Shown here: piece by piece, positions 1-7,628 of the stretch
Layout: each line of letters begins with the position of its first letter
Numbering within the stretch: position 1 is the first letter of the stretch
Assembly (NCBI GenBank): GCA_015520425.1
Contig: WAQC01000028.1
Coordinates: 1-12,683 of the forward strand
Reading direction: 5' to 3'
Length of the DNA: 12,683 nt
DNA from: Candidatus Pelearchaeum sp.
Lineage (GTDB): Archaea; Thermoproteota; Nitrososphaeria_A; Caldarchaeales; Caldarchaeaceae
Program-made: the position numbers and the translations under genes
The notes under the pieces: generated by a model
What the model was told of the DNA's origin: nothing
Seen by the model: only the letters and a program-made list of their open reading frames with translations
Databases searched by the model: none

Positions 1-455
<455 letters not shown>

Positions 456-518
456 ATGGGTAGGGGTTGCCTGGGCGAAAACACATCCACCGCTCCTTGT
501 GTGGGCGCGTCTCCGCGC

Positions 519-530
519 TTTATTTTCTCC
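519..530 (+). terminator. T-rich tract after the rRNA gene, possible terminator
   Basis: TTTATTTTCTCC lies about 65 nt after the estimated 23S end. Archaeal transcription ends at T-rich tracts without needing a hairpin, so this is a plausible stop for the rRNA transcript. It overlaps the last codons of the opposing gene, whose stop codon is at 520-522. This is inferred from composition only. Confidence 0.35.
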
Positions 531-1143
531 TCCTGCTAATCATGTGGTAGTTGTATATGTCCAGCATTCGCGTTATTGGTATTGCTCCTCCCCTTGTGAG
601 GCGTTGCTCAATCTCTCTTATCGCGTTATCTGGTCTTATGCTTGTTTCCTTCGCGTAGCTTTCCACCAGCTCGCGTAGCTCTTCCTGCATTCTTAGGTGG
701 AAGTTGTAGTATCCCTCGCCGTTGGGTGCGCAGCCATATGCTTCGCGGATTTTCGCGTCCCACATGACAAGAAGATTGGGCGCTAGTATGTGCAGCGCTT
801 TAGCTGCGCCCGTGTATTTCAGGACCTTGCTGAATCTCTCAAAGAGCGTTATTATTTGTGGTCTTATGAGCCTGAGGTTGGTGTTGAGCAGATGTTCATG
901 AGAGAGCTTGCTTAGCTGTTCTTCACTACTCTCCAGCATGCTCTTTAGTCGCGGTTTGCTGAACCTTACGCGGGGATTCCATTTGCGTAGGAATATGATT
1001 ATGCTGTCGTAGTCGCGTTGGTGTAGAGCGTTGTAATATTCTGACGCTCTTATGTCGGGTGGATATGGCTCCTCTGGAAACTCGCTGGAATCCTCGCCTG
1101 AATACTCCAGCCTGACGGCCCTGACCAGCTCGCGGTAGTGCAT
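520..1143 (-). CDS. Conserved-looking hypothetical protein, 207 aa
   Basis: I do not recognise this family with certainty. The protein is mostly helical, charged and soluble, with no signal peptide or membrane segment. Its most distinctive part is residues 112-137, where an alanine-rich KALHILAPN is followed by LLVMWDAKIREAYG. A similar 'KxLHxxxP...MWDxxIRxxYG' pattern occurs, as far as I recall, in small uncharacterised archaeal and bacterial proteins, so this is probably a real family. The C-terminus is basic (SRRRK). The start is set at the ATG at 1143, 33 nt inside the longest frame: GGGGCG lies just before it, and a TATA-like box at 1176-1183 overlaps the outer ATG. The gene is transcribed toward the rRNA operon and is divergent from the GlcD gene. 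No enzymatic motif was found, so no function is assigned. Confidence 0.8.
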   Translation of the reverse strand: MHYRELVRAVRLEYSGEDSSEFPEEPYPPDIRASEYYNALHQRDYDSIIIFLRKWNPRVRFSKPRLKSMLESSEEQLSKLSHEHLLNTNLRLIRPQIITLFERFSKVLKYTGAAKALHILAPNLLVMWDAKIREAYGCAPNGEGYYNFHLRMQEELRELVESYAKETSIRPDNAIREIEQRLTRGGAIPITRMLDIYNYHMISRRRK

Positions 1144-1175
1144 GCTCGCCCCTGTATGGCAGTAGCATGATAACA

Positions 1176-1183
1176 CTTATAGA
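1176..1183. promoter_or_regulatory. TATA-like box between divergent genes
   Basis: CTTATAGA on the plus strand reads TCTATAAG on the minus strand. It lies about 36 bp before the hypothetical-protein start at 1143 and about 28 bp before the GlcD start at 1208. The minus-strand reading fits a canonical archaeal TATA plus a short leader well. On the plus strand it would give an almost leaderless message, which conflicts with the Shine-Dalgarno site at 1199-1204, so plus-strand use is less sure. Confidence 0.45.
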
Positions 1184-1207
1184 ATCCGATGCGGTCTTGG
1201 AGGCGCG

Positions 1208-2620
1208 ATGCGCTACAAGAAAGTCAGCGGCGAGGATTTGGAGAATCTTAGGAGGATTGTTGGTGAAGATTATGTTAGCACCGACGAGGATGAGCTTGCG
1301 GCTAATGCCATAGATGCTTTTCCTGGGGAGTTTCATATGCCTGAAGCTGTTGTCTGGCCTGGAAACGCGCATGAGGTTGCGCGCGTGCTGGCCTACGCCA
1401 ACGAGAACAGGATACCCGTAACTATTAGGGCTGCTGGGACTAGCTTATCTGGCTGCGTCCCCCTCTATGGTGGTATAGTCCTGAACATCACGCGGATGAA
1501 CCGCGTGAAGGAGATTGCTGAGCGCGATATGCTCGCGGTGGTGGAGCCTGGTGTGATTTACGAGAGGCTTAACGAGCAGCTCAGCAGGTATGGGCTTTTC
1601 TTTCCACCCGACCCTGGGAGCGCTGTAGCCTGCACGGTAGGCGGCATGGTGGCGAATAATGCTTCTGGAATGAGAGCCGTAAAGTACGGCGTTACCCGCG
1701 ATTATGTTCTAGCTCTGGAGATGGCGCTTCCCTCTGGCAAGCTTGTCAAGCTGGGTGCGCGTGTTTTCAAAACCTCAATAGGCCCAGACCTCACGCGGCT
1801 CATGGTGGGCTCAGAGGGAGCGCTTGGTGTATTCACCGAGATAACTCTCAGGCTAAGGCCGCTCCCCAGAAAGATGGTAACCGCCCTAGCGTTGTTTGAC
1901 AAAGTTACAGACGCCACCGACGCGGTTTATGAGATTGTGCGCACAGGGCTTGACCCCGCCGCCATAGAGTTTCTAAGCAGGAAGACTATTCAGGCTGTTA
2001 CGCAGTTTAGAGACCTCAACATACCTGACGCGGATGCTCTGCTCATCATAGAGCTGCATGGGCGTGATGAGCATGTTCTTGAGCATATGCGGGACGTGGA
2101 GCGTATATTGGAGAGGCATGGGGCCTTCCACATAAAGTCCGCCGAGGAGGAGGGTGAGAGGAAGAGAATCTGGGAGGCGCGTAAGGGCGCTTACCCCTCG
2201 CTCCTGAGAATCTCGCCATCGCCCCTCACTGGAGACATCATAGTGCCCATCTCCAAGATAACCGACATGGTGGCGAAGTCTTACGAAATCGCAGAGCGCT
2301 ATGGCGTTGATATGGGTATGGTGGGCCATATAGGGGATGGGAACGTTCATCATACGTGGTTCGCTGATAGGCGCGAGCCTGGCTCTTGGGAGAGGGCTAG
2401 CAAAGCCAACGAGGAGATAGTGCGCTACGCGATAGAGCTTGGGGGAGCCGCCTCGGCCGAGCATGGGATAGGGATTGAGAAGAAGAAGTTTATGCGCCTA
2501 CAGCATGGCGAGGCTTACGAGCTGATGCTCCAGCTCAAACGCCTATTTGACCCCAACAACATACTGAACCCAGGGATAATGTTTGATTTGGAGGACGTAA
2601 TGGCTGTAGAGCTGCCGTGA
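1208..2620 (+). CDS. glcD: FAD-linked 2-hydroxyacid dehydrogenase, GlcD family
   Basis: This 470-aa protein is a full-length member of the GlcD/D-lactate dehydrogenase family (PCMH-type FAD binding plus FAD-oxidase C-terminal domain). It oxidises 2-hydroxyacids such as glycolate or D-lactate to 2-oxoacids. The N-terminal FAD domain covers about residues 45-220, with the flavin-binding stretch IRAAGTSLSGC (73-83), PPDPGSA (133-139), GGMVANNASG (145-154) and GSEGALGVFTE (201-211). The C-terminal domain has GHIGDGNVHH (373-382), AEHGIG (417-422) and the typical ending LFDPNNILNPG. The start ATG is preceded by GGAGGCG. The partner iron-sulfur gene begins 6 bp after the stop, so the two form an operon. 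The exact substrate cannot be read from sequence: D-lactate, glycolate and related acids are all possible. The gene symbol is a family label. Confidence 0.93.
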   Translation: MRYKKVSGEDLENLRRIVGEDYVSTDEDELAANAIDAFPGEFHMPEAVVWPGNAHEVARVLAYANENRIPVTIRAAGTSLSGCVPLYGGIVLNITRMNRVKEIAERDMLAVVEPGVIYERLNEQLSRYGLFFPPDPGSAVACTVGGMVANNASGMRAVKYGVTRDYVLALEMALPSGKLVKLGARVFKTSIGPDLTRLMVGSEGALGVFTEITLRLRPLPRKMVTALALFDKVTDATDAVYEIVRTGLDPAAIEFLSRKTIQAVTQFRDLNIPDADALLIIELHGRDEHVLEHMRDVERILERHGAFHIKSAEEEGERKRIWEARKGAYPSLLRISPSPLTGDIIVPISKITDMVAKSYEIAERYGVDMGMVGHIGDGNVHHTWFADRREPGSWERASKANEEIVRYAIELGGAASAEHGIGIEKKKFMRLQHGEAYELMLQLKRLFDPNNILNPGIMFDLEDVMAVELP

Positions 2621-2626
2621 AGGCGT

Positions 2627-3856
2627 ATGCAGAGCGCTGCACAGCTACGCGAGCTTCTAGGCGGCTACGCCAGCGAGGTTGAGCGCTGCATACGCTGCGG
2701 CTTCTGCAACTCCGTATGCCCAACATCAAACATACCGCAAGCATACATGGGCTCAAGAACATCGCGCGGCAGGCTCGTTATACTCCAATCAATAATAACT
2801 GGGAGCAGGGAGATAGAGTTCTCCAATAAGCTGCTGGATTTGATAGACCTATGCTTCGGCTGTCGTAGGTGCTTGGAGGTCTGCCCAGCGGGGATACCTA
2901 TACCGCAGATAATGTGGAGTGTGAGGAGCGCCGCCAGTAAGATGGGGCTACCCCACGCGTCGTGGATGCTCAGGAGCTTCGTCAAGAACTATGATAAGCT
3001 CGCGTCGCTTGCCTCGCGTTTCCCAGGTCTGGCAAACACGCTAACCAGGTCTAAGCTGGGTAGGGTGCTAGCGGAGCGTCTGCTGGGGATAGATAAGAAG
3101 GTAGAGCTACCCGCATACATTCCACTGCGGCACGAGAGCAGCATAAACTCACAGCAGAGGCTCGCATATTTCGGAGATGTTTTCGGCCTATATCATGAGG
3201 GAAACGTTGTGAGCGGGCTCTTCAGCCTTTTGGAGAGGCTGGGCTATGGCGTGGAGGTTCCCCGCGGCCAGCGGCAGGCTGGGATACCCCTGCTGGAGCT
3301 TGGGCTGCTGGACGAGGCGCGCGCAACAGCCAGAAGAAACGTGGAGATATTATCAGGCTACGTTGAACGCGGCTACAAGATACTAACCACATCACCAGCA
3401 GCTTACTTGGCGCTGAAGCAAGACTACCCAAAATTACTGGACGACACCAACGCTAGGAAAGTGGCTGAAAACACGATAGACGCTGTGCAGCTTCTGAATG
3501 AGCTCGTGAAGCGCGGCGAGCTGGAGCTTGACGGCGGGGGGCGTGAGGTAGTTTATCACTCAAGCTGTTTTTCGCAGGCAACATCTCTGAGCGGCGCCAT
3601 AGTGGGGCTGCTCAATAATGCTGGGTTTAAGGTTGTTGGAACAACTCCGCGCTGCTGCGGCGTTGCTGGAATGTGGGGGCTACTACGCGAGCATTATGAG
3701 ACAGCGAAGCAGGTCGGCTCAGCGCTCTTCAACGAGCTGAGAGACGCGGAAACCATAGTAAGCCAAAGCGAGACGTGCAGGCTGTGGATGCGCAGCATCC
3801 TCGGAAAAGAGATACTACACCCAGTAGAGGCTATACTAAAGTACTGTAAGGCCTAG
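2627..3856 (+). CDS. glcF: Iron-sulfur oxidoreductase subunit, GlcF/GlpC type
   Basis: This 409-aa protein is the electron-transfer partner of the upstream flavoprotein. Two ferredoxin-type [4Fe-4S] sites are intact: C21-x2-C24-x2-C27-x3-C31-P and C76-x2-C79-x2-C82-x3-C86-P. After them the family normally carries two cysteine-rich CCG domains. The second is intact, with YHSSC (C314), CCG at 343-345 and C384 before a HPVEAI ending. The first (about 178-270) keeps the fold pattern but has lost its cysteines: the CCG position reads Q217-A218-G219 and no cysteine occurs between 87 and 313. It is therefore expected to bind one such cluster, not two. The start lies 6 bp after glcD with AAGGCG before it, which points to translational coupling. 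The protein has no membrane segment. Family assignment is sure; the physiological electron acceptor is unknown. Confidence 0.9.
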   Translation: MQSAAQLRELLGGYASEVERCIRCGFCNSVCPTSNIPQAYMGSRTSRGRLVILQSIITGSREIEFSNKLLDLIDLCFGCRRCLEVCPAGIPIPQIMWSVRSAASKMGLPHASWMLRSFVKNYDKLASLASRFPGLANTLTRSKLGRVLAERLLGIDKKVELPAYIPLRHESSINSQQRLAYFGDVFGLYHEGNVVSGLFSLLERLGYGVEVPRGQRQAGIPLLELGLLDEARATARRNVEILSGYVERGYKILTTSPAAYLALKQDYPKLLDDTNARKVAENTIDAVQLLNELVKRGELELDGGGREVVYHSSCFSQATSLSGAIVGLLNNAGFKVVGTTPRCCGVAGMWGLLREHYETAKQVGSALFNELRDAETIVSQSETCRLWMRSILGKEILHPVEAILKYCKA

Positions 3857-3871
3857 CCCTTCTCTCCACAC

Positions 3872-3880
3872 TATTAATAA
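3872..3880 (+). promoter_or_regulatory. TATA-like box before the XPF nuclease gene
   Basis: TATTAATAA is centred about 39 bp before the TTG start at 3915. An archaeal start site about 26 bp downstream would leave a leader of roughly 13 nt that includes the AGGTG Shine-Dalgarno site at 3903-3907. It lies in the 58-bp gap after glcF, so the nuclease gene is probably transcribed independently of glcDF. Confidence 0.45.
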
Positions 3881-3914
3881 CGATGCGTCGCCTCCTTATG
3901 CTAGGTGTGGATGG

Positions 3915-4640
3915 TTGATTATCGTTGATAGCAACGAGGCCGCTGAGAATAAGCGGCTGGTGGAGTCGTTGAGGAAGGTTGTTGAGGTCGCTGTAAGGCC
4001 GCTGGAGGCTGGGGACTTCCTCATCGTGGGTAGGGAGAGGCAGGCGCTGATTGAGCGGAAGACGGTCTTTGATTTTCTCAATAGTTTGAAGGGACGGCTC
4101 TGGGAGCAGCTCTCCGCTCTCAAGAGCTTTGAGGGCGAGAGGCGCGTCGTGCTTGAGGGCTACCTCGGTCTTTATAGGAAGCGCGGGTGGAAGGAAACCT
4201 CAGTCCTGGCTTTGATGGATACTATAATCGCCGAGTGGGGGATTCCGATAATCTACACGCCAGACCTCAGGGGAACGCTCACATACCTTGTCTGGAAGGA
4301 CAAAGCTCTAGGTGAGGTGAGGGAGTTCCGCGAATACCCGCTCCGCGTGAGGAGCAGAGACATGACGCCAGAGGAGCAGGCGCTATACACGCTAGAAGGA
4401 CTATGCGGCCACGAGACGGCGAAAGCACTGCTCAAACACTTCCAAACCCTAGGCAACGTCATCGGCTTCTTCCAGAGCAACAACCCGCAGGTCGCGGCTG
4501 AGAGGCTAAAGGATGTGAAGGTGGGGGGCAGAAGAATACCAGCCAACACCATCAAGCGGATGGTTGAGGTGGTTAACACAGTATATACAGGGGTGGAGAA
4601 GGGCGGTGAAGCTGCTAGTCAAGACGCCGCTGGGTCTTGA
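3915..4640 (+). CDS. xpf: XPF/ERCC4-family structure-specific endonuclease
   Basis: This 241-aa protein is the short, helicase-less XPF form typical of crenarchaea and relatives; euryarchaeal Hef carries an extra helicase. It should cut branched or flap DNA in repair and fork rescue, normally as a dimer. The ERCC4 nuclease domain (about 1-140) shows the catalytic signature in order: VDSNE (4-8), GD (33-34), ERK (47-49) and D53. The C-terminal tandem helix-hairpin-helix region spans about 150-222 (LEGLCGHETAKALLKHF, then RIPANTIKRMVEVV). The start is a TTG at 3915; AGGTG sits about 7 nt before it and the nearby ATGs are in other frames. Crenarchaeal XPF usually ends in a PCNA-binding peptide; the tail here (VEKGGEAASQDAAGS) shows none. 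The last 35 bases overlap the next gene, which suggests co-translation. Confidence 0.92.
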   Translation: MIIVDSNEAAENKRLVESLRKVVEVAVRPLEAGDFLIVGRERQALIERKTVFDFLNSLKGRLWEQLSALKSFEGERRVVLEGYLGLYRKRGWKETSVLALMDTIIAEWGIPIIYTPDLRGTLTYLVWKDKALGEVREFREYPLRVRSRDMTPEEQALYTLEGLCGHETAKALLKHFQTLGNVIGFFQSNNPQVAAERLKDVKVGGRRIPANTIKRMVEVVNTVYTGVEKGGEAASQDAAGS

Positions 4641-5658
4641 GAAGATAGCTGCTGCGAGGATACTTGAGATAGACCAAGATGCGCAGCTCGCTGTGAAGCC
4701 ACGCGGCCTTGAGGGGCTTATCGTGGTTGAAGAATGCGGTAATCATGTGGAGCTCGCTAAGAGGATTGAGGAGGAAGTCCATGAGGCTGAGCGTGTAATA
4801 GTGTTTGACCGTGTCGTGGAGGCTAAGCTGGAGGAGATGGAGAACGCGGCGCGCGAGCTGGCCAGAGGAAGAATAAAGCCAGAAGAAAGCTTCGCCGTGA
4901 GAACAGTTAGGCGTGGAAGCCACGACTACAGGAGCGTGGACGTAAATGTTAGAGTAGGCGCTGCTGTGGCTGAAGCTACTGGAGCGGCGGTAAACCTGGA
5001 CTTCCCAGACAAGATAGTGCAGGTGGAGATTTTGCACGGGGTTGCTGGTATTGCTGTGATTGATGGGAGGTCTGAGTGGAGGAAGATGGATAGGGGGAAG
5101 TCCCCGTCCATGCGTCTCTTCAGGCGTCTCGCTGTAGTGCAGATGCCCTATATGGGCTCTCTAAAGGGAGCGCGTGAGCTTGGTGCGCGTATAGGGAGAG
5201 CGGCCCAGGCGTATGAGGTTCGCGAGCTCGTCATAGCGCCCAACAAGCCATGCGACGCGTTTCAGCTCTCGGAGTTCATACAAGGAATAGCAGAGGGAAT
5301 TGAGAGTAGATACGAGATTCAGCGCAGGAGCTATGCCAGGCATGTTGAGAAGGTTCCCGTAATCGTGCAAGACCTCTACCAACTGGTTCGCGATAGGCGG
5401 GGCGAGCCTCTGATAGTCTTTGAGCCTGAGGGGCAGGAGCTATCTAAGGCGGCGCAGAGGCTGGGTGAGATAATCTCTAGAGGCGGTAGGGTTAATCTCC
5501 TCTTCGGCTCGCGTGAGGGGATTCCGAAGGGCGTTTATAGGGCTGCTGACCTAGTGATAGACCTAGCCCCAGCCCTCACGCTGCCGACGGAGCTAGCAGC
5601 ACCAGCGGCGCTCACGGCAATCTACACAGCCCTAGCCATGCTGGGGCAGGAACAATAA
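4606..5658 (+). CDS. THUMP-SPOUT RNA methyltransferase-like protein
   Basis: This 350-aa protein matches the archaeal family annotated as a predicted RNA-binding protein with a THUMP domain (COG1818 type). The N-terminal half (1-155) opens with LLVKTPLGLEKIAAARI and contains a THUMP domain, recognisable by SFAVRTVRRGSHDYRSVDV (95-113) and LDFPDKIVQVEIL (131-143). The C-terminal half (about 170-350) looks like a SPOUT methyltransferase with a trefoil knot: LLFGSREGIPKGVYRAADLVIDL followed by LTLPTELAAPAAL (325-337). It probably uses S-adenosylmethionine to methylate tRNA or another structured RNA; the target nucleotide is not readable from sequence. The GTG start at 4606 has GGTGGAG about 7 nt before it and overlaps the XPF gene by 35 bp. 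An upstream TTG at 4564 would add 14 residues that do not look like the family. Confidence 0.85.
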   Translation: MKLLVKTPLGLEKIAAARILEIDQDAQLAVKPRGLEGLIVVEECGNHVELAKRIEEEVHEAERVIVFDRVVEAKLEEMENAARELARGRIKPEESFAVRTVRRGSHDYRSVDVNVRVGAAVAEATGAAVNLDFPDKIVQVEILHGVAGIAVIDGRSEWRKMDRGKSPSMRLFRRLAVVQMPYMGSLKGARELGARIGRAAQAYEVRELVIAPNKPCDAFQLSEFIQGIAEGIESRYEIQRRSYARHVEKVPVIVQDLYQLVRDRRGEPLIVFEPEGQELSKAAQRLGEIISRGGRVNLLFGSREGIPKGVYRAADLVIDLAPALTLPTELAAPAALTAIYTALAMLGQEQ

Positions 5659-5678
5659 TAGAGCATGGAGAAAATACT

Positions 5679-5686
5679 CTTTATAC
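5679..5686 (+). promoter_or_regulatory. TATA-like box giving a leaderless thioesterase message
   Basis: CTTTATAC lies about 25 bp before the ATG at 5708, the distance expected from an archaeal TATA box to its transcription start. Together with the lack of a Shine-Dalgarno site before that ATG (the bases are GCAAGTTGC), this predicts a leaderless transcript. It is based on spacing and composition only. Confidence 0.5.
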
Positions 5687-5707
5687 GGCAAAACCACCGC
5701 AAGTTGC

Positions 5708-6127
5708 ATGAGTTATCAGACAACCGTGAGGGTAAAATTCGGAGATACCGACTGCACCATGCGGGTCTATTTCACAGCATACGCGCGGTGGATTGATGAT
5801 GCTATAATTGAGATGTTCCGCGAGCGCGGTATAACCTATGATGAGATGGGCGGAATGCTCTTCAAGGGCAGTAAGCTTAAGGAGACTATGGTTGTGGGCG
5901 AGTATAGCTGCCGCATAGTAAAGCCCTCATCCTACGATGACGTGCTTTTGCTGGAGGTTAAGATACGCGAGATGCGTGAGAAGGTTATAGTATTTGACGG
6001 CGTCTTCAAAGACCCCAAAAACGGTGATGTCATGGCTTATGGTAGCATGACATACGTCTGCGTAAACCAGAGCGCGATGAAGTCAGCGCCAATACCTAAG
6101 GAGATTCGGGAAGCCCTGTCAAACTAG
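5708..6127 (+). CDS. Acyl-CoA thioesterase, 4HBT hotdog family (YbgC/FadM-like)
   Basis: This 139-aa single-hotdog-domain protein should hydrolyse an acyl- or aroyl-CoA to the free acid and CoA in the cytoplasm. Length and opening match the 4-hydroxybenzoyl-CoA thioesterase family: VRVKFGDTDCTMRVYFTAYARWID (7-30) corresponds to the usual 'D-x-D...RVYF..Y.RW.(D/E)' block, with D13 and D15 near the expected catalytic site. The second half (EVKIREMREKVIVFDGVF) fits the central strand of the fold. These enzymes usually form tetramers. The start is an ATG with a TATA box about 25 bp upstream. The stop TAG at 6125-6127 lies within a CTAG shared with the stop of the opposing MarC gene. The natural acyl chain cannot be predicted. 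Confidence 0.88.
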   Translation: MSYQTTVRVKFGDTDCTMRVYFTAYARWIDDAIIEMFRERGITYDEMGGMLFKGSKLKETMVVGEYSCRIVKPSSYDDVLLLEVKIREMREKVIVFDGVFKDPKNGDVMAYGSMTYVCVNQSAMKSAPIPKEIREALSN

Positions 6128-6726
6128 CCTGGGAAGTAGAAGCGTATTCCATCAAGTATGAACTCTATCGCTATAGCAGCTATAAAGACGGCCATCACAC
6201 GCGCTATAACAAGCGAGCCGACGCGGCCTATGAGCCTATAAATCCTGTCTATGAGGCGTAGGACAACCCATGTAGCGGCCATAACAACCGCTATTGAGGC
6301 TACCGCAACAACTATCCCAGAGGATTGTAGCGTTATCATCGTTGTTGTTATAGCCCCTGGGCCCACGAGGAGTGGGAACGCTATTGGTACGATGCCCACA
6401 TCTTCGGGAGTTGATGTTTTAACCATATCCTCGCCGCTTATGAGCGTTCTTATCGCGAGGAGGAGTAATAGTATGCCTCCAGCTATCATGAAGCTGTGGA
6501 GGGAGATTCCGAATAATGCTAGGAGCTGCTGGCCAGCGAGGGCGAATACGAAGAGAAGCGCGGAGCCTGTGTATATGGCTAGGTTAAACGCCCTCCGCCT
6601 AGCTTCTTTAGACATGCTGCGCGTCAAGCCGAGGAAGACGGGAACCTGGCCTAGTGGGTCAACGATAACGAAGAGCGCAACAACAGCTCTCAGTAGGTCT
6701 GGGATGAAGGTCTCCAAGCTGGTCAA
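6124..6726 (-). CDS. MarC-family integral membrane protein
   Basis: This 200-aa protein is a full-length member of the MarC/UPF0056 family of six-helix membrane proteins. The family's two halves carry related motifs, both visible: FVIVDPLGQVPVFLGLT (19-35) and IPIAF-type PIAFPLLVGPGAITT (114-128). Hydrophobic segments lie at about 14-32, 50-73, 77-95, 112-130, 137-157 and 170-195. Despite its name the family is not tied to multidrug resistance, and its transported substrate is unknown. The start is read as TTG at 6726, with GGGCG before it and an A/T-rich box about 29 bp upstream; the annotated protein would begin MTSLETF. Its stop codon shares four bases with that of the thioesterase gene. 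Confidence 0.92.
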   Translation of the reverse strand: MTSLETFIPDLLRAVVALFVIVDPLGQVPVFLGLTRSMSKEARRRAFNLAIYTGSALLFVFALAGQQLLALFGISLHSFMIAGGILLLLLAIRTLISGEDMVKTSTPEDVGIVPIAFPLLVGPGAITTTMITLQSSGIVVAVASIAVVMAATWVVLRLIDRIYRLIGRVGSLVIARVMAVFIAAIAIEFILDGIRFYFPG

Positions 6727-6750
6727 TTCGCCCAGACTCGTGGAGGCCGC

Positions 6751-6760
6751 TATATTTAAT
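6751..6760. promoter_or_regulatory. A/T-rich box between marC and sixA
   Basis: TATATTTAAT lies in the 77-bp divergent gap. On the minus strand it reads ATTAAATATA, centred about 29 bp before the MarC start. On the plus strand it is about 49 bp before the SixA ATG at 6804, which would give a leader of about 20 nt carrying the GGGGGTG Shine-Dalgarno site. A single box may serve both genes. Confidence 0.45.
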
Positions 6761-6803
6761 TCTCCATTCTCACCACAGCATTACTAGCTAGGGGGTGTTT
6801 GGG

Positions 6804-7274
6804 ATGGAGCTATACCTCGTGCAGCACGGCGAGGCTAAGCCAGAATCCGAAGACCCCAGCAGGCCGCTCACCGACAAGGGTAGGCATGAGACTGAAGTTG
6901 TTGCTAGCCTTGCTGCCCGACTAGGCCTGCGCCTGAATAGAATATTCCATTCTGGGAAGCTTAGGGCTAGGCAGACGGCAGAGATAATGGCGGAGCATCT
7001 CAAGCCAAGCGGTGGCGTGAGTGAGGCAAGCGGCCTAGCACCACTAGACAGCCCTGAGAAGGCTAAGGAGTTGATAGAAGCCGAGGGTGGTGCGGTGATG
7101 ATATGCGGCCACCTCCCACACCTCAGCAGGCTCGTAGCACTACTAACGGTCGGAGACCCTGAGAAGACCGTCGTAAAGTTCCGCTACTCAGCGATAGTTG
7201 CGCTCACCAGAGAGGAAAACAAATGGGCTGTAAGCTGGATGCTCACCCCAGAGCAGGCTAAGCAGCTACTATAA
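6804..7274 (+). CDS. sixA: SixA-like phosphohistidine phosphatase
   Basis: This 156-aa protein belongs to the small SixA branch of the histidine phosphatase (phosphoglycerate-mutase-like) superfamily. Such enzymes remove phosphate through a phosphohistidine intermediate; bacterial SixA acts on histidine-phosphorylated proteins. Visible residues are the nucleophile in LVQHGEA (H8), the SixA-type DPSRPLTDKGR (17-27), the phosphate-pocket arginine in GKLRARQTAE (51-60) and the second histidine in CGHLPHL (H103). Gln replaces Arg before the nucleophile, giving QHG for RHG, which is common in this branch. The ATG at 6804 is chosen over a GTG at 6795, because the GGGGGTG Shine-Dalgarno site would overlap that GTG. 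No phosphotransfer protein is encoded nearby, so the natural substrate is unknown. Confidence 0.87.
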   Translation: MELYLVQHGEAKPESEDPSRPLTDKGRHETEVVASLAARLGLRLNRIFHSGKLRARQTAEIMAEHLKPSGGVSEASGLAPLDSPEKAKELIEAEGGAVMICGHLPHLSRLVALLTVGDPEKTVVKFRYSAIVALTREENKWAVSWMLTPEQAKQLL

Positions 7275-7284
7275 CAAAGAATGC

Positions 7285-7292
7285 GTAAATAG
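7285..7292 (+). promoter_or_regulatory. Possible TATA-like box before the PCD gene
   Basis: GTAAATAG lies in the 60-bp gap between sixA and the dehydratase gene, about 48 bp before the ATG. A start about 26 bp downstream would leave a leader of about 20 nt including GCGGAG at 7326-7331. The box is a weak match and the two genes could instead be co-transcribed. Confidence 0.3.
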
Positions 7293-7334
7293 GGTAAAGC
7301 CAATAACCACCAACCATAACGTGTAGCGGAGATT

Positions 7335-7628
7335 ATGTCTGAATATCGTAAGCTCTCGGAAGAGGAGATAAAACGTGAGTTGGAGAAGCTGAGCGGCTGG
7401 TCTTTGGCGGGCGGGAAGCTAAGGAAGACCTACGAGTTCAAAGATTTCGGAGAAGCATTCGCCTTCATGACACGCGTAGCTCTTGAGGCGGAGAAGATGA
7501 ACCACCACCCAGAATGGTTCAACGTCTATAACAAAGTGGTGATAGAGCTAGTAACCCACGATGTGGGTGGCATAAGCAATTACGACTTTAAGCTCGCGAG
7601 GCGTATTGATGAGATTGTTAGAACATGA
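7335..7628 (+). CDS. phhB: Pterin-4a-carbinolamine dehydratase (PCD/DCoH family)
   Basis: This 97-aa protein is a full-length PCD/DCoH domain. The family dehydrates 4a-hydroxy-tetrahydropterin to recycle a pterin cofactor. The signature is intact: EKMNHHPEWFNVYNKV (53-68) with H57, H58 and W61, then THD at 74-76 with H75. These correspond to the catalytic 'HH..W...H.(D/G)' set, so the protein should be active. No aromatic amino-acid hydroxylase, the classical partner, is in the window. The nearest neighbour is a MOSC protein, converging from the other side with an 11-bp overlap; comparative work on this family has proposed a link between some PCD proteins and molybdenum-cofactor metabolism, so the pairing is worth noting. 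It could act on a molybdopterin-related or other pterin in this organism. Confidence 0.9.
   Translation: MSEYRKLSEEEIKRELEKLSGWSLAGGKLRKTYEFKDFGEAFAFMTRVALEAEKMNHHPEWFNVYNKVVIELVTHDVGGISNYDFKLARRIDEIVRT

Noticed and set aside
456..519. Possible 5S rRNA or tRNA after the 23S gene
   Set aside because: The gap is too short for 5S rRNA, and no tRNA-like cloverleaf or GGTTCRANNCC motif is visible.
926..1372. 148-codon open frame on the minus strand across the GlcD start
   Set aside because: It crosses the divergent promoter region and overlaps two better-supported genes in other frames.
1973..2464. 163-codon open frame on the minus strand inside glcD
   Set aside because: It is opposite the conserved C-terminal domain of glcD, and its translation has no recognisable motif.
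6251..6787. 178-codon open frame on the plus strand opposite marC
   Set aside because: The minus-strand frame encodes both MarC signature motifs; the plus frame is an antisense shadow.
7618..7628. Whether the pterin dehydratase/MOSC overlap is a frameshift artefact
   Set aside because: Both proteins end at normal family length with intact C-termini, so the overlap looks genuine.
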